A stretch of DNA of 64,000 bases from UBA3076 sp964646435 (GTDB lineage Bacteria; Desulfobacterota; Dissulfuribacteria; Dissulfuribacterales; UBA3076): the NCBI GenBank assembly GCA_964646435.1, contig CAZYEJ010000006.1:3793-67792 (forward strand), read 5' to 3'. Below are positions 27,741-35,868 of this stretch, in pieces. Position 1 is the stretch's first letter, and every line of letters begins with the position of its first letter. The position numbers and the translations under genes were made by a program. The notes beneath the pieces were generated by a model. That model saw only the letters and a list, made by a program, of their open reading frames with translations. It ran no database searches and was not told the DNA's origin.

Positions 27741-28949
27741 TTGGGGAACAATAGATCGATATCGAGTGGCGATTTTGAAAAGACGGATAGTAAGCTGATG
27801 CAATTAACCCAGTCACAAAAGGCACACATACGACACCTTAAAAGTACTGATGGATTAATACTGCTCAAGAGTTCCGGCAATTGGACGATTGATGCCCTTC
27901 GGGATGCCGCCGGGATGTTAGAGCAATTTTCAAAGAAGACCCGCAATGAATCCATCCAGTGGGATGTTTCTGATGTTGGGCGTGTTGATTCGGCAGGTAT
28001 GATGCTTTTTATCCACTATTACGATTTGCTGAAGTCCAACAACTGCTCCATTGAAGTCATTGGCGCCAAGGATGAGCATGAAAAGATGTATCGGCTGCTG
28101 CGAGAGTATGCACCCGGACATCCTGTGGTCGGACCTGCTTTTTCCTCCCGTTTCCTGAGGATCTTTAACGGAATAGGGAAAATCTCAGTGGCGTTTGTGC
28201 TGGATATAGCGGCATTTCTCTCTTTTGTCGGCGAAAATTTTGTGATCTTTCTTACCTCTTTGCTCAATCCGTTTTCCATCCGGTTTGGCGCAATTGTGAA
28301 AAATATTGAAGATGCCGGCGTGCGCGCAATGCCTATCGTTGCCCTGACCAGTTTTTTAATCGGGATTGTGATCGCCTACCAGGGCGCTGTGCAGCTTGAG
28401 AAGTTCGGCGCCCATATCTTCATTGTGGACATGATCGGCATCTCGGTCACCAGGGAACTTGCCCCACTTATCACTGCCATAGTTGTGGCCGGTCGTACCG
28501 GTTCCTCTTATACCGCACAACTTGGCGTGATGAAGATAACTGAAGAGATTGATGCCATGCGCACCATGGGATTTGATCCCCACCGCTTTCTCGTGCTGCC
28601 GCGCATCATGGCCTTGATGATTGCCCTGCCGCTTATGATTTTTTTTGCCGATATAGTCGGTATTCTTGGCGGCATGTTTATCTCTCATGTCCATCTGCAC
28701 CTCTCTTATGCCGAGTTTCTCCACCGGTTGCAGACTGCTCTTGAAATGAAGCATGTATGGATTGGTATTGGTAAAGGTCCGTTTTTCGCCTGGCTTATCG
28801 CCTCCGTCGGCTGTTTCCGTGGCTTTCAGGTCTCAAAAAGTACGGAAAGCATAGGACGTTACACCACCATCAGTGTTGTTAACGCTATTTTCCTGGTGAT
28901 TGCATGTGACGCACTCTTTTCAGTAATATTAACGGAGCTTGGCATTTGA
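27741..28949 (+). CDS. MlaE-type ABC permease with N-terminal STAS domain
   Basis: This 402-residue protein fuses a STAS-like domain (about 35-125, with the WDVSDVGRVDSAGMMLF signature) to an MlaE/YrbE permease (about 140-402). The permease part has the MlaE signature LAPLITAIVVAGRTGSSYTA and the cytoplasmic helix segment EEIDAMRTMGFDPHRFLV. In standard Mla systems the STAS protein is a separate subunit (MlaB). It is the first gene of an operon with the ATPase, MCE and lipoprotein genes. The start is uncertain: TTG 27741 or ATG 27798. The preceding 207 bp contain no clear gene. Confidence 0.9.
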   Translation: MGNNRSISSGDFEKTDSKLMQLTQSQKAHIRHLKSTDGLILLKSSGNWTIDALRDAAGMLEQFSKKTRNESIQWDVSDVGRVDSAGMMLFIHYYDLLKSNNCSIEVIGAKDEHEKMYRLLREYAPGHPVVGPAFSSRFLRIFNGIGKISVAFVLDIAAFLSFVGENFVIFLTSLLNPFSIRFGAIVKNIEDAGVRAMPIVALTSFLIGIVIAYQGAVQLEKFGAHIFIVDMIGISVTRELAPLITAIVVAGRTGSSYTAQLGVMKITEEIDAMRTMGFDPHRFLVLPRIMALMIALPLMIFFADIVGILGGMFISHVHLHLSYAEFLHRLQTALEMKHVWIGIGKGPFFAWLIASVGCFRGFQVSKSTESIGRYTTISVVNAIFLVIACDALFSVILTELGI

Positions 28950-29713
28950 GTGACACCGTTATCACAGTTTTAAATGTTGTGACCCGGTTCGGCAAAAACG
29001 TGGTCCATGACGGCATCAGCCTGAATGTGCGCCAGGGTGAAATCTATGGGCTTCTTGGCGGCAGCGGATCAGGGAAATCAACTTTAATGAAAGAGATTAT
29101 CATGCTGCAGCGTCCCCAGTCCGGAGAGATCAGAGTTCTTGGTCAAAACCTTTTGACCATTACCCGTGCCGGTGCAACCATGCTGCGACGGCAATGGGGT
29201 GTGCTTTTTCAGGCTGGCGCCCTCTATTCTTCTCTCACGGTTAGGGAAAATGTTGGGATAAAGCTCAAGGAGTATACTGATCTCCCCTTGAAACTAATCC
29301 AGGATATCGTGCGCCTGAAGATAAATATGGTTGGTCTTCCTGAACATGCAGCGGATCTCTATCCGGCGGAACTGAGTGGCGGCATGGTCAAACGGGCGTC
29401 ATTGGCACGGGCGTTGGCCATGGACCCGAAGCTGCTGTTTCTTGATGAACCGACCTCAGGGCTGGATCCCGTGGGCGCAGAGGCTTTTGACAATTTGATT
29501 CTTAAACTGCGGGAGGTCCTTGGTTTAACCGTTGTAATGGTAACCCATGATCTTGATTCCATCTGGACTGTAGTTGACCGTTTTGCCGTACTGGGCGAAA
29601 AGAAAGTGATTGCGGAAGGCACTCTTAATGAGGTCAGACAAAATACTCATCCCGTTATCAAAAAGTTCTTCGGGGGAAAGCGGGGGCTGATAAGGAGTCG
29701 GAATGGAAGGTAG
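28946..29713 (+). CDS. MlaF-type ABC transporter ATPase
   Basis: This 255-residue ATPase of the Mla/MCE transporter class has Walker A GGSGSGKST (about 38-46), the ABC signature LSGGMVKR and Walker B LLFLDEPTSGLDP followed by the H-loop VMVTHD. It overlaps the permease stop by 4 nt, starting at TTG, and overlaps the MCE gene by 11 nt, so the operon is tightly coupled. It should drive phospholipid movement between the membranes. Unlike the second MlaF in this window, it has no extra C-terminal domain. Confidence 0.92.
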   Translation: MSDTVITVLNVVTRFGKNVVHDGISLNVRQGEIYGLLGGSGSGKSTLMKEIIMLQRPQSGEIRVLGQNLLTITRAGATMLRRQWGVLFQAGALYSSLTVRENVGIKLKEYTDLPLKLIQDIVRLKINMVGLPEHAADLYPAELSGGMVKRASLARALAMDPKLLFLDEPTSGLDPVGAEAFDNLILKLREVLGLTVVMVTHDLDSIWTVVDRFAVLGEKKVIAEGTLNEVRQNTHPVIKKFFGGKRGLIRSRNGR

Positions 29714-30599
29714 AATCAATTATACGATTGTCGGACTCTTTGTTGTTCTGTTGTTGGCAGGTCTGATAGCTTTCATTTACTGGCTAGGCAAATATAGCGG
29801 CAAACAGGAATATGACCATTATTATGTCTATATGTCGGAATCGGTTTCCGGATTGAGCGCTGATGTTTCCGTTAAATACAGGGGCGTTGACGTAGGTACT
29901 GTGGAGCATATAGGTATAAATCCGAAAAATTCCGAAGAGGTGGAACTTCTTTTGAAAATCAAACATGATACTCAAGTTAAGGTGGACACCACGGCCACGC
30001 TTGAGTTTTTCGGAATAACGGGGCTGGCCTTTGTTGAGCTCAAAGGGGGCAGCAAAGACGCTCCGCTGTTCAGCAAAACAAAAGACGAGATTCCTGTCAT
30101 TCCTGCAAGTCCTTCAACCTACGCACGACTCAATAAATCCATGACCATACTTGCTGCAAAATCGGCAATGGCCCTGGACAAGTTTGACCGGCTGCTCAGT
30201 GAGAAAAATCTGCAAAACATTGAAGATATACTTTCTGAAACAAAGATCCTCGCCAAAGATATCAGAGGGCAACTGCAAGGATTCCAGAACCTCGTTGATA
30301 ACGGTGTTGTCATGGAGAAACGCGTTGTCGGGGCTTTTGAAAAGGTTGAAGACGCCTCTGTCAGTGTTGAGAAAATGGCCGACGGCCTGGAGAAAAACTA
30401 TGCTGACATCGGTCGTAATATAAGCCAAGATGCGCGACAGAGTCTTGAATCGTTTAATAAACTGCTTTACGAATTGGGTATTCTGGTGGGAGATCTGCAA
30501 AGAACAACCCGCGCTATTGAAGCCAGTCCTGGAGATCTGATATTCAAACGCTCTCAGCCGCGGCCAGGACCTGGAGAGGAGGGATACAGTGAAAAATAG
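29703..30599 (+). CDS. MCE-domain (MlaD-like) lipid-binding protein
   Basis: This 298-residue protein has one N-terminal transmembrane helix (IVGLFVVLLLAGLIAFIYWL) and one MCE domain (about 40-125, with VKYRGVDVGTVEHI and GITGLAFVELKGG). A helical C-terminal tail (about 130-280) is predicted to be coiled-coil. It should form the periplasmic lipid tunnel of the transporter encoded by this operon. It overlaps both neighbours, by 11 nt on each side. Confidence 0.92.
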   Translation: MEGRINYTIVGLFVVLLLAGLIAFIYWLGKYSGKQEYDHYYVYMSESVSGLSADVSVKYRGVDVGTVEHIGINPKNSEEVELLLKIKHDTQVKVDTTATLEFFGITGLAFVELKGGSKDAPLFSKTKDEIPVIPASPSTYARLNKSMTILAAKSAMALDKFDRLLSEKNLQNIEDILSETKILAKDIRGQLQGFQNLVDNGVVMEKRVVGAFEKVEDASVSVEKMADGLEKNYADIGRNISQDARQSLESFNKLLYELGILVGDLQRTTRAIEASPGDLIFKRSQPRPGPGEEGYSEK

Positions 30600-31206
30600 G
30601 CTCTATATGGTCTTCGTATTGACCTGTATACTGCTCGCAGGATGCGTGACCAAAACCGTTCCTCCCGCCTCCATCTATACGATATCGCCTGAATGGGACA
30701 GCAGTGAAGCCCAAGAGGAAACAGGAAAAAAGAATTCTACTATTATTAAAATGGCTTCGGTTCGTGGAACGCGAGCCCTTACAGGCACCGAAATCTTTTA
30801 TACTGATGCACGGTATGGCCAGAACAGCTATGCTTACAGCCGCTGGAGTGATGCGCCGGTCAGATTGCTGCAAATACTCTTCCAGGTTGCCTTGGAAAAA
30901 AGTGGCCGGTTTGGGGCTGTGGTTCCTCCCGCCTCCGCTTCAGAAGCCGATCTGCTTTTGGAAAGCACTCTGTTTGATTTCAGCCACCATATCAAAGATG
31001 ACGGAACTTCTGAAGGAGTCATCAGGGTACGTTTTTATGTCATAGATAATACGACAAAAAAGGTAATTGCAACGAAAGAGTTTGTGTCCAGGGTGCCGGC
31101 ATCCTCGCAGAATGCTCAAGGCGCCGTGGCCGCACTCAACAAGGCTGCGACAAATGTCGCCCGCAGCCTTATTGCTTGGCTTGCCGAACCCGGCAGGATT
31201 TTGTAA
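30589..31206 (+). CDS. ABC-type transport auxiliary lipoprotein (PqiC-like)
   Basis: This 205-residue outer-membrane-type lipoprotein has the lipobox LLAGC (Cys19). It carries the ABC_trans_aux pattern: YTISPEW near the start, a middle segment YSRWSDAPVRLLQILF, and the FYVIDNTTKKVIATKEF strands. PqiC-like proteins pair with MCE transporters at the outer membrane, which agrees with this operon position. The start is GTG 30589. The stop codon TAA is the second to fourth base of a MITE (family 2), so the native 3' end may have been changed slightly. Confidence 0.88.
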   Translation: MKNRLYMVFVLTCILLAGCVTKTVPPASIYTISPEWDSSEAQEETGKKNSTIIKMASVRGTRALTGTEIFYTDARYGQNSYAYSRWSDAPVRLLQILFQVALEKSGRFGAVVPPASASEADLLLESTLFDFSHHIKDDGTSEGVIRVRFYVIDNTTKKVIATKEFVSRVPASSQNAQGAVAALNKAATNVARSLIAWLAEPGRIL

Positions 31207-31303
31207 GCGTTCACAGGGCACCGCATCTGCTTTGTTGTCGGGCACTTGAAGTACAGGGAGTACGTCGTACGCCTCGCATCTGCAGCACCCTGTAAACGCT
31301 TAC
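31203..31303. mobile_element. MITE family 2, copy 2 (101 bp)
   Basis: The ends GTAAGCGTTCACAGGGCAC and the inverted GTAAGCGTTTACAGGGTGC bound an interior nearly identical to the copy at 12543-12652, apart from a short indel near the centre. It supplies the stop codon of the preceding lipoprotein gene. The flanks show no target duplication. After it, 31304-31452 contains only a short array of TAACCGC heptamers near 31386. Confidence 0.78.
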
Positions 31304-31452
31304 AGTTCAGGAAAAGAACCAATCTATTATGACCTGAATTGAGCGTTTAGCTGTTAGTAACCTATTTGGAAAACAGCAACAAATTAACCGCTAACCGCTA
31401 ATACCTAATTTTGTAATAGCAAGAACATCCTGTAATCATTAAACTAATAGCT

Positions 31453-31565
31453 AACCGCAAAGACGCAAAGAACGCAAAGTTAAACACAAAGAAGATACTT
31501 ATCCAGCCGGTAACGGTCCGGCTGGATAAAAAGTATTTCTTAGCGTCCTTAGCGTCTTCGCGGTT
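31453..31565. repeat. Nested palindrome with GACGCAAAG-type arms
   Basis: The outer arm AACCGCAAAGACGCAAAG and its facing partner CTTAGCGTCTTCGCGGTT are inverted and repeat internally. Between them is a perfect inner hairpin TATCCAGCCGG-N6-CCGGCTGGATA (31500-31527). No ORF is present. It resembles the short dispersed repeats common in environmental Desulfobacterota. Confidence 0.7.
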
Positions 31566-31697
31566 CAATTTACCGTGAAAATACCTCGTAGTGGTAAAAA
31601 AAACATACAAAGGCTAATCGCTTAATTTAGGTTATAATAAAAGGCTGCCGGCTGCCTGGCAGAGAGCGAATAATTACACCCAAGGAGATTTTTCAGG

Positions 31698-32030
31698 ATG
31701 CGACAATACGTAGTAGATGAACTCAGAGCAGATGAAGTTGAAAAAATTAAAGAGTATTTGGACGAACACTGTGATCTTTCAGATATGGTGGGGCTTTACT
31801 GGCTTAAAATACCAGATGATATCCTTTCTCAAACACAGTATGAACATAAGAACTGCCAGCCCCATTGCGCAGCCATAGAGCTGGGAAACAAATGGGTGAA
31901 GTTTGAGATGCTGGTTAGGAGCCGCCAGAAGATAAGATGTGAATGTGTGTGTTATGCAACTCCTCAGCAAAGGACTTTTTTGTTGTCTTTTGTCGATAAT
32001 CTTCTGGACCAGACAGGAATAAGAATATGA
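31698..32030 (+). CDS. Conserved hypothetical protein (110 aa)
   Basis: I do not recognise this family. The 110-residue soluble protein starts MRQYVVDELRADEVEKIKEY, has a central YWLKIPDDILSQTQYEH segment and four cysteines in pairs (NCQPHC, RCECVC) that might bind a metal. CAAGGAG precedes the ATG at good distance. Codon use looks like that of neighbouring genes. It stands alone between repeat clusters. A role in metal binding is only a guess from the cysteines. Confidence 0.7.
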   Translation: MRQYVVDELRADEVEKIKEYLDEHCDLSDMVGLYWLKIPDDILSQTQYEHKNCQPHCAAIELGNKWVKFEMLVRSRQKIRCECVCYATPQQRTFLLSFVDNLLDQTGIRI

Positions 32031-32062
32031 GTAACTGTTCAAAAGTTCAGGGCTTACGGAAA

Positions 32063-32315
32063 AGATGAACATCGAACATCGAACGTCCAACATCGAACAT
32101 CGAATGGGAAAAGATGAAAAAACAGAATTATGATTTGGAAAAAAGGCTGCTAATAAAAAACCTGAACTACTAAATAATATTTTAGAGAAAACAGAAGAAT
32201 TAATTAAGATTTTCGTTACGAGTATCAAAAGGGCTGAAAAGAAACAGAAATAGCCGTTGAATGTTCGGTATTGAATGTTCGTTTTTCATTCGATGTTGGA
32301 CGTTCATCTTTCAAT
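32063..32315. repeat. Heptamer-flanked unit enclosing a broken four-helix-bundle gene
   Basis: The left array (32063-32107) is built of CATCGAA units with CGTCCAA variants. The right array (32254-32315) has TTGAATG and TTCGATG units plus the complement of the left array end (GATGTTGGACGTTCATC). The arrays thus face each other as inverted repeats around the pseudogene. A related scar lies at 42028-42125. Confidence 0.75.
32114..32253 (+). pseudogene. Remnant of a four-helix-bundle protein (23S rRNA IVP / TIGR02436 family)
   Basis: ATG 32114 opens with MKKQNYDLEKRLL, the usual start of this family. Then, in another frame, comes a family-like C-terminus: KPELLNNILEKTEELIKIF followed by VTSIKRAEKKQK and a stop at 32251. 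About 70 internal residues are missing and the two parts are out of frame, so it cannot be made intact. Members of the family occur in 23S rRNA intervening sequences and as accessory proteins in diversity-generating retroelements. No reverse transcriptase or rRNA is near. Confidence 0.72.
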
Positions 32316-32337
32316 GTAACCTCTGAACCCTGAACCT

Positions 32338-32350
32338 GTAAACGCTTACC
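32338..32350. repeat. Solo MITE-family-2 end motif
   Basis: CTGTAAACGCTTAC, the exact right-end palindrome of MITE family 2, stands alone here, preceded by CTGAACC heptamers. It is 17 bp upstream of the next start codon. Another lone copy is at 11060-11071. Confidence 0.5.
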
Positions 32351-32366
32351 AAAAAGGAGTATGGAG

Positions 32367-33473
32367 ATGCCTCAACTCAACATTGACTGTGAAGGCCCTA
32401 TAACCCAGAATGACAATGCCTATGAGCTTTGTGATGCCCTGATACCTGAAGGAGGAAATTTCTTTGCCAGGGTCAGCAAATACGACGATTATCTTGCAGA
32501 TATAGAGAAAAGGCCGGGCTACAAGGCAGGAGACACCCTCAAGCTGGTCCTTCCCTTTTTAATGGCTTGCGGGGCTACCAATAAAAAAATGGAAGAATTT
32601 TCAGAAAAAACCCTGATACTCCTTCCAGGGGCAAGGGATATGCTTCCAAAGATAGCCGGCTTGATGCCTACTTTTATCATAAGCACAAGCTATTGTCCGT
32701 ATCTCCAGGCGCTCTGCAAGGTATCCGGTTTCCCTGAAGATCAGGTCTACTGCACTTCTCTGGAACTGGACCAATATGAGCTCACGGGACAAGAACAAAA
32801 CAGACTTAAGGAACTGGCTTCGGAGATTGCCGGCCAACCCCTTCTTTCCTGGCCTGAAGAGGCAGAGAATATCAGAAATCTCAGCAATGAGAACCAGGCA
32901 CTGGTGAGCCGTCTGGATACCATGTTTTGGGAAGAGATTCCAAAAATGCGGATCGGAAAAATACTGTCAGATGTAAACCCGGTTGGCGGCTTTGAAAAGG
33001 CAAGAGCTGTTGAAGATAGCCTCAAAAAGACAGGACTTACCTTATCAGAAGTACTCTACGTAGGAGACAGTATTACCGATGTACAGGCCCTGGAGCTGGT
33101 TAAAAACGCAGAAGGTGTGGCTATTTCCTTTAACGGGAACCGCTATTCCATAAAAGCAGCCAAGTGGGCATGCATGTGTGGTAACACCACAATCATCGGG
33201 GCCATTGCCAGGCTCTTGATCCTGAACGGCATGGAAGCCATGGATGAACTCATGGCAGATATGGATAGTGACCAGGCTGAGGGGACAGACTTTCTGGATG
33301 CCTTGGCATCAATGGGGGTTGAACCTGCCTTCCTTGAGCCGCTCCGGCTGCTCAGAGACAAAGACGTTCCAAGACTCTTCCTCGTCAATAGTACTAACAT
33401 CTTTGATGTAATAAAAGACAGTGAATACATAAGGAAAAACGTGAGGGGCCTCAGTGTCGGAGAACTTGGATAG
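32367..33473 (+). CDS. HAD-superfamily protein (EhaR-like group)
   Basis: This HAD-fold protein of about 368 residues has an N-terminal LNIDCEGPITQND (Asp-x-Glu nucleophile motif), a long cap region, a Lys/Asn-rich middle and a late GDSITDVQAL motif with the metal-binding aspartates. Archaeal relatives are annotated as energy-converting hydrogenase A subunit R, but no hydrogenase genes are near, so that name should not be carried over. ATG 32367 has GGAG 7 nt upstream; ATG 32361 is too close to it. It appears monocistronic. The substrate is unknown. Confidence 0.75.
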   Translation: MPQLNIDCEGPITQNDNAYELCDALIPEGGNFFARVSKYDDYLADIEKRPGYKAGDTLKLVLPFLMACGATNKKMEEFSEKTLILLPGARDMLPKIAGLMPTFIISTSYCPYLQALCKVSGFPEDQVYCTSLELDQYELTGQEQNRLKELASEIAGQPLLSWPEEAENIRNLSNENQALVSRLDTMFWEEIPKMRIGKILSDVNPVGGFEKARAVEDSLKKTGLTLSEVLYVGDSITDVQALELVKNAEGVAISFNGNRYSIKAAKWACMCGNTTIIGAIARLLILNGMEAMDELMADMDSDQAEGTDFLDALASMGVEPAFLEPLRLLRDKDVPRLFLVNSTNIFDVIKDSEYIRKNVRGLSVGELG

Positions 33474-33478
33474 GATTG

Positions 33479-34789
33479 CTATTTTAATAATGTGCCAAAA
33501 GCCATTCCCTTTTCAGCCTTTGTGATTCGGACCGGCAGGATCTGATTTTTAAGGTCTGCCTGACCTCTTCCGGTTTCCTCAATCAGCACAGGAATATAGT
33601 TTGGAGTAAGCCCTTTCCACAGATCAGTCTCTTTGTCTTGCTGCTCCACGAGGCACTCAAATATTTTTCCTACCTGCGAACGGTAAAAGGCCTGCTTTTT
33701 TTCGTTTCCCAGATTCCTGACAGCCTTGCCTCTTCTCGCCTTTTCTTTTTTGGGTACCATGTCATTCATTGCTGCAGCAACAGTCCCTGGCCTGGAAGAA
33801 AATGGAAATGCATGGACATATGTAATAGGGAGTCCTGAGATCAATTCCATTGTCTTTTCAAAAGCAGACTCATCTTCCCCTGGAAACCCGACCAGCACAT
33901 CCGCCCCTATGGCTGCATCAGGCATGGCAGCTCTTAGCTCCATAATAAGATTTCTGTAATAAGAAGAGGTGTAGTGACGGTTCATACGTTTCAGGATTTT
34001 ATCAGAACCGCTTTGAAGAGGAATGTGCCAGTGCGGACAGAAATTTGGGGTGGAACTTGCCCATGATATTATGTCCGGAGTGAGTTCTGAGGGTTCTATG
34101 GAGCTTAAACGAAATCTCAGTTGAGGAAAGGCCGTGCATAGGCTTTTCAACAGGTCCAGAAGAGATGTCTTTTCCGGCAGGTCCTCACCATACATACCTA
34201 TGTGAATCCCGGTAAACACAACCTCCTTTATCCCTTCCCGAATCATGGTCTTGACCTGTTTTTTCACCAATTCAGGGGCAAGGCTCCTACTCCTTCCTCG
34301 TGCGTAAGGTACGATGCAGTATGTGCAAAAGGAATTACATCCGTCCTGAATTCGTACAAAAGCCCTGGTCCTTCCCAATTGGCGTCTTACAGTAAAGGGC
34401 GCGATGGTTGTAACTCTGGAAATACTGCCGACATAGAATTCCATGCCGTCTTCGATCTCAAAGGCAAGGTCTACAAGTTGCGCCTTTTGGCCGTTTCCTA
34501 TGAGACATACCTGGCCAGGAACCGCCTCCAGGATTTCCTGTGCTCCTACCTGGACATAACAACCAGTGGCTATGATTCGTGATTTTTTTCTGGATCGCCT
34601 CAGTCTTCTGAGTATCTGCCTCGACTGATAGGCAGCCTTTGAAGTCACTGTGCACGTATTTACAACGTAGATATCAGCTTCCTGAGTGTAATTGACAATA
34701 TCCGCTCCCTTTGAGATAAAACCCTCTGCCAGGGCGGCAGTTTCAAACTGATTGACCTTGCATCCGAGGGTGTAAAGGGCTACTCGCAT
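33479..34789 (-). CDS. mtaB: tRNA t6A37 methylthiotransferase MtaB
   Basis: MtaB converts t6A to ms2t6A at position 37 of tRNAs. The MTTase domain carries C10, C46 and C77 for the auxiliary Fe-S cluster. The radical-SAM motif is CNSFCTYC (C151, C155, C158). A TRAM-like C-terminal segment follows. The start MRVALYTLGCKVNQFETAA is the usual MtaB start. The 5' end overlaps mnmA by 10 nt, joining two tRNA sulfur-modification genes in one transcription unit with the NIL ferredoxin upstream. Confidence 0.94.
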   Translation of the reverse strand: MRVALYTLGCKVNQFETAALAEGFISKGADIVNYTQEADIYVVNTCTVTSKAAYQSRQILRRLRRSRKKSRIIATGCYVQVGAQEILEAVPGQVCLIGNGQKAQLVDLAFEIEDGMEFYVGSISRVTTIAPFTVRRQLGRTRAFVRIQDGCNSFCTYCIVPYARGRSRSLAPELVKKQVKTMIREGIKEVVFTGIHIGMYGEDLPEKTSLLDLLKSLCTAFPQLRFRLSSIEPSELTPDIISWASSTPNFCPHWHIPLQSGSDKILKRMNRHYTSSYYRNLIMELRAAMPDAAIGADVLVGFPGEDESAFEKTMELISGLPITYVHAFPFSSRPGTVAAAMNDMVPKKEKARRGKAVRNLGNEKKQAFYRSQVGKIFECLVEQQDKETDLWKGLTPNYIPVLIEETGRGQADLKNQILPVRITKAEKGMAFGTLLK

Positions 34790-35862
34790 ATTGAACCACC
34801 CCCAAGTACCAGATCATCCAGATAAAAGACTGCGAACTGACCTGGTGTTATGGCCCATTGGTCTGAGAAAAAGCAGACATGAACCTTGCCGGATTCCAGA
34901 AGTTCCAACTTTGCAGTGCCCCCTGCGTGACGATAGCGTATCTTTACTGTACATGGCTGTTTAAGGGCAATATCAGGGGACACCAGCCAGTTAACATGTT
35001 CCACAAGGAATTCTCCTGCCCAGAGGTTATGCTCTTTCCCAACTACCAGCCGGTTGTTTTTCCTGTCCAGGGCAGCAACGTAATATGGCGTTTTATCCGG
35101 GACACCAATACCCTGTCTCTGGCCTACGGTATAGGCATATAGTCCTGCATGTCTTCCGAGCACCTTCCCGTCTACGGTGACAATGTCTCCGGGCAGGTTA
35201 TTAAAAAGGCCTCTCTTTTCCAGAAAGGTCCGGTAATTACCTTTCAGGAAGCAAATCTCCTGGCTTTCTTTCTGCGCTAAAGCTAAAAGGCCTGTTTCAG
35301 CAGCCTGTTTCATTACATCTTTTTTGGTGCGGTCTCCAAGCGGGAATATCAACCTTGGAATGGCCTCTTTAGGTATCTGATGCAGAAAATATGACTGGTC
35401 TTTTTTTAGATCTTTTGCCTTGAAAAGGCCTGTCTGACTATTTAAAAACTTTTTTGCCCGGGCATAGTGGCCTGTGGCCAGATAATTAACACCAAGCGAG
35501 TCTGCCAGAGACAGGCCAATAACTACTTTGATCCTGTCATTGCATATTACGCAGGGGTTTGGGGTTAGCCCTTTATTGTAGGATTTTTTAAAATATGAGA
35601 TTACCTCGTTCTCGAATTTTTCTGCTTCATTCAGACAGTGAAGTCTGATGCCGAGATGTTTTGCCACACTCTTTGCTGCAAGAAGACCTGTGCCGGGACA
35701 TCCTTCTGGAAGGATATCAAGAAAAAATGCCTCAGTATGCCATCCGGCCTGAAGGAAATCATAGGCCGCAAAGGCGCTGTCCACCCCCCCGCTCAAGGCT
35801 ACTAGAACAGATCTATTTTTTGGCTCTTGGCTTTGAGCTTTGAGCTTTGAGCTTTCCTGCAT
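34780..35862 (-). CDS. mnmA: tRNA-specific 2-thiouridylase MnmA
   Basis: MnmA makes s2U34 in tRNA-Glu, -Gln and -Lys. The PP-loop SGGVDS is near residue 22. The catalytic cysteines are in GLTPNPCVICNDRIK and QEICFLKG. The ATG is followed at once by three GCTCAAA heptamers that encode KLKAQSQ, after which the true domain (SVLVALSGGVDS) begins. No other start codon lies between, so translated repeat DNA forms the N-terminus. Just before it, in the same direction, is a NIL-4Fe-4S protein that may feed sulfur or electrons. Confidence 0.94.
   Translation of the reverse strand: MQESSKLKAQSQEPKNRSVLVALSGGVDSAFAAYDFLQAGWHTEAFFLDILPEGCPGTGLLAAKSVAKHLGIRLHCLNEAEKFENEVISYFKKSYNKGLTPNPCVICNDRIKVVIGLSLADSLGVNYLATGHYARAKKFLNSQTGLFKAKDLKKDQSYFLHQIPKEAIPRLIFPLGDRTKKDVMKQAAETGLLALAQKESQEICFLKGNYRTFLEKRGLFNNLPGDIVTVDGKVLGRHAGLYAYTVGQRQGIGVPDKTPYYVAALDRKNNRLVVGKEHNLWAGEFLVEHVNWLVSPDIALKQPCTVKIRYRHAGGTAKLELLESGKVHVCFFSDQWAITPGQFAVFYLDDLVLGGGSICE
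35830..35855. repeat. Heptamer array (GCTTTGA) inside the mnmA 5' end
   Basis: Three and a half copies of gctttga lie within codons 4-11 of mnmA. They are the complement of the GGTCAAA/GCTCAAA units found after nusA (873-902). Confidence 0.7.
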
Positions 35863-35868
35863 TCTCAA

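Noticed and set aside
32063..32315. Heptamer arrays as a CRISPR
   Set aside because: The units are 7 bp and contiguous, with no unique spacers and no cas genes.
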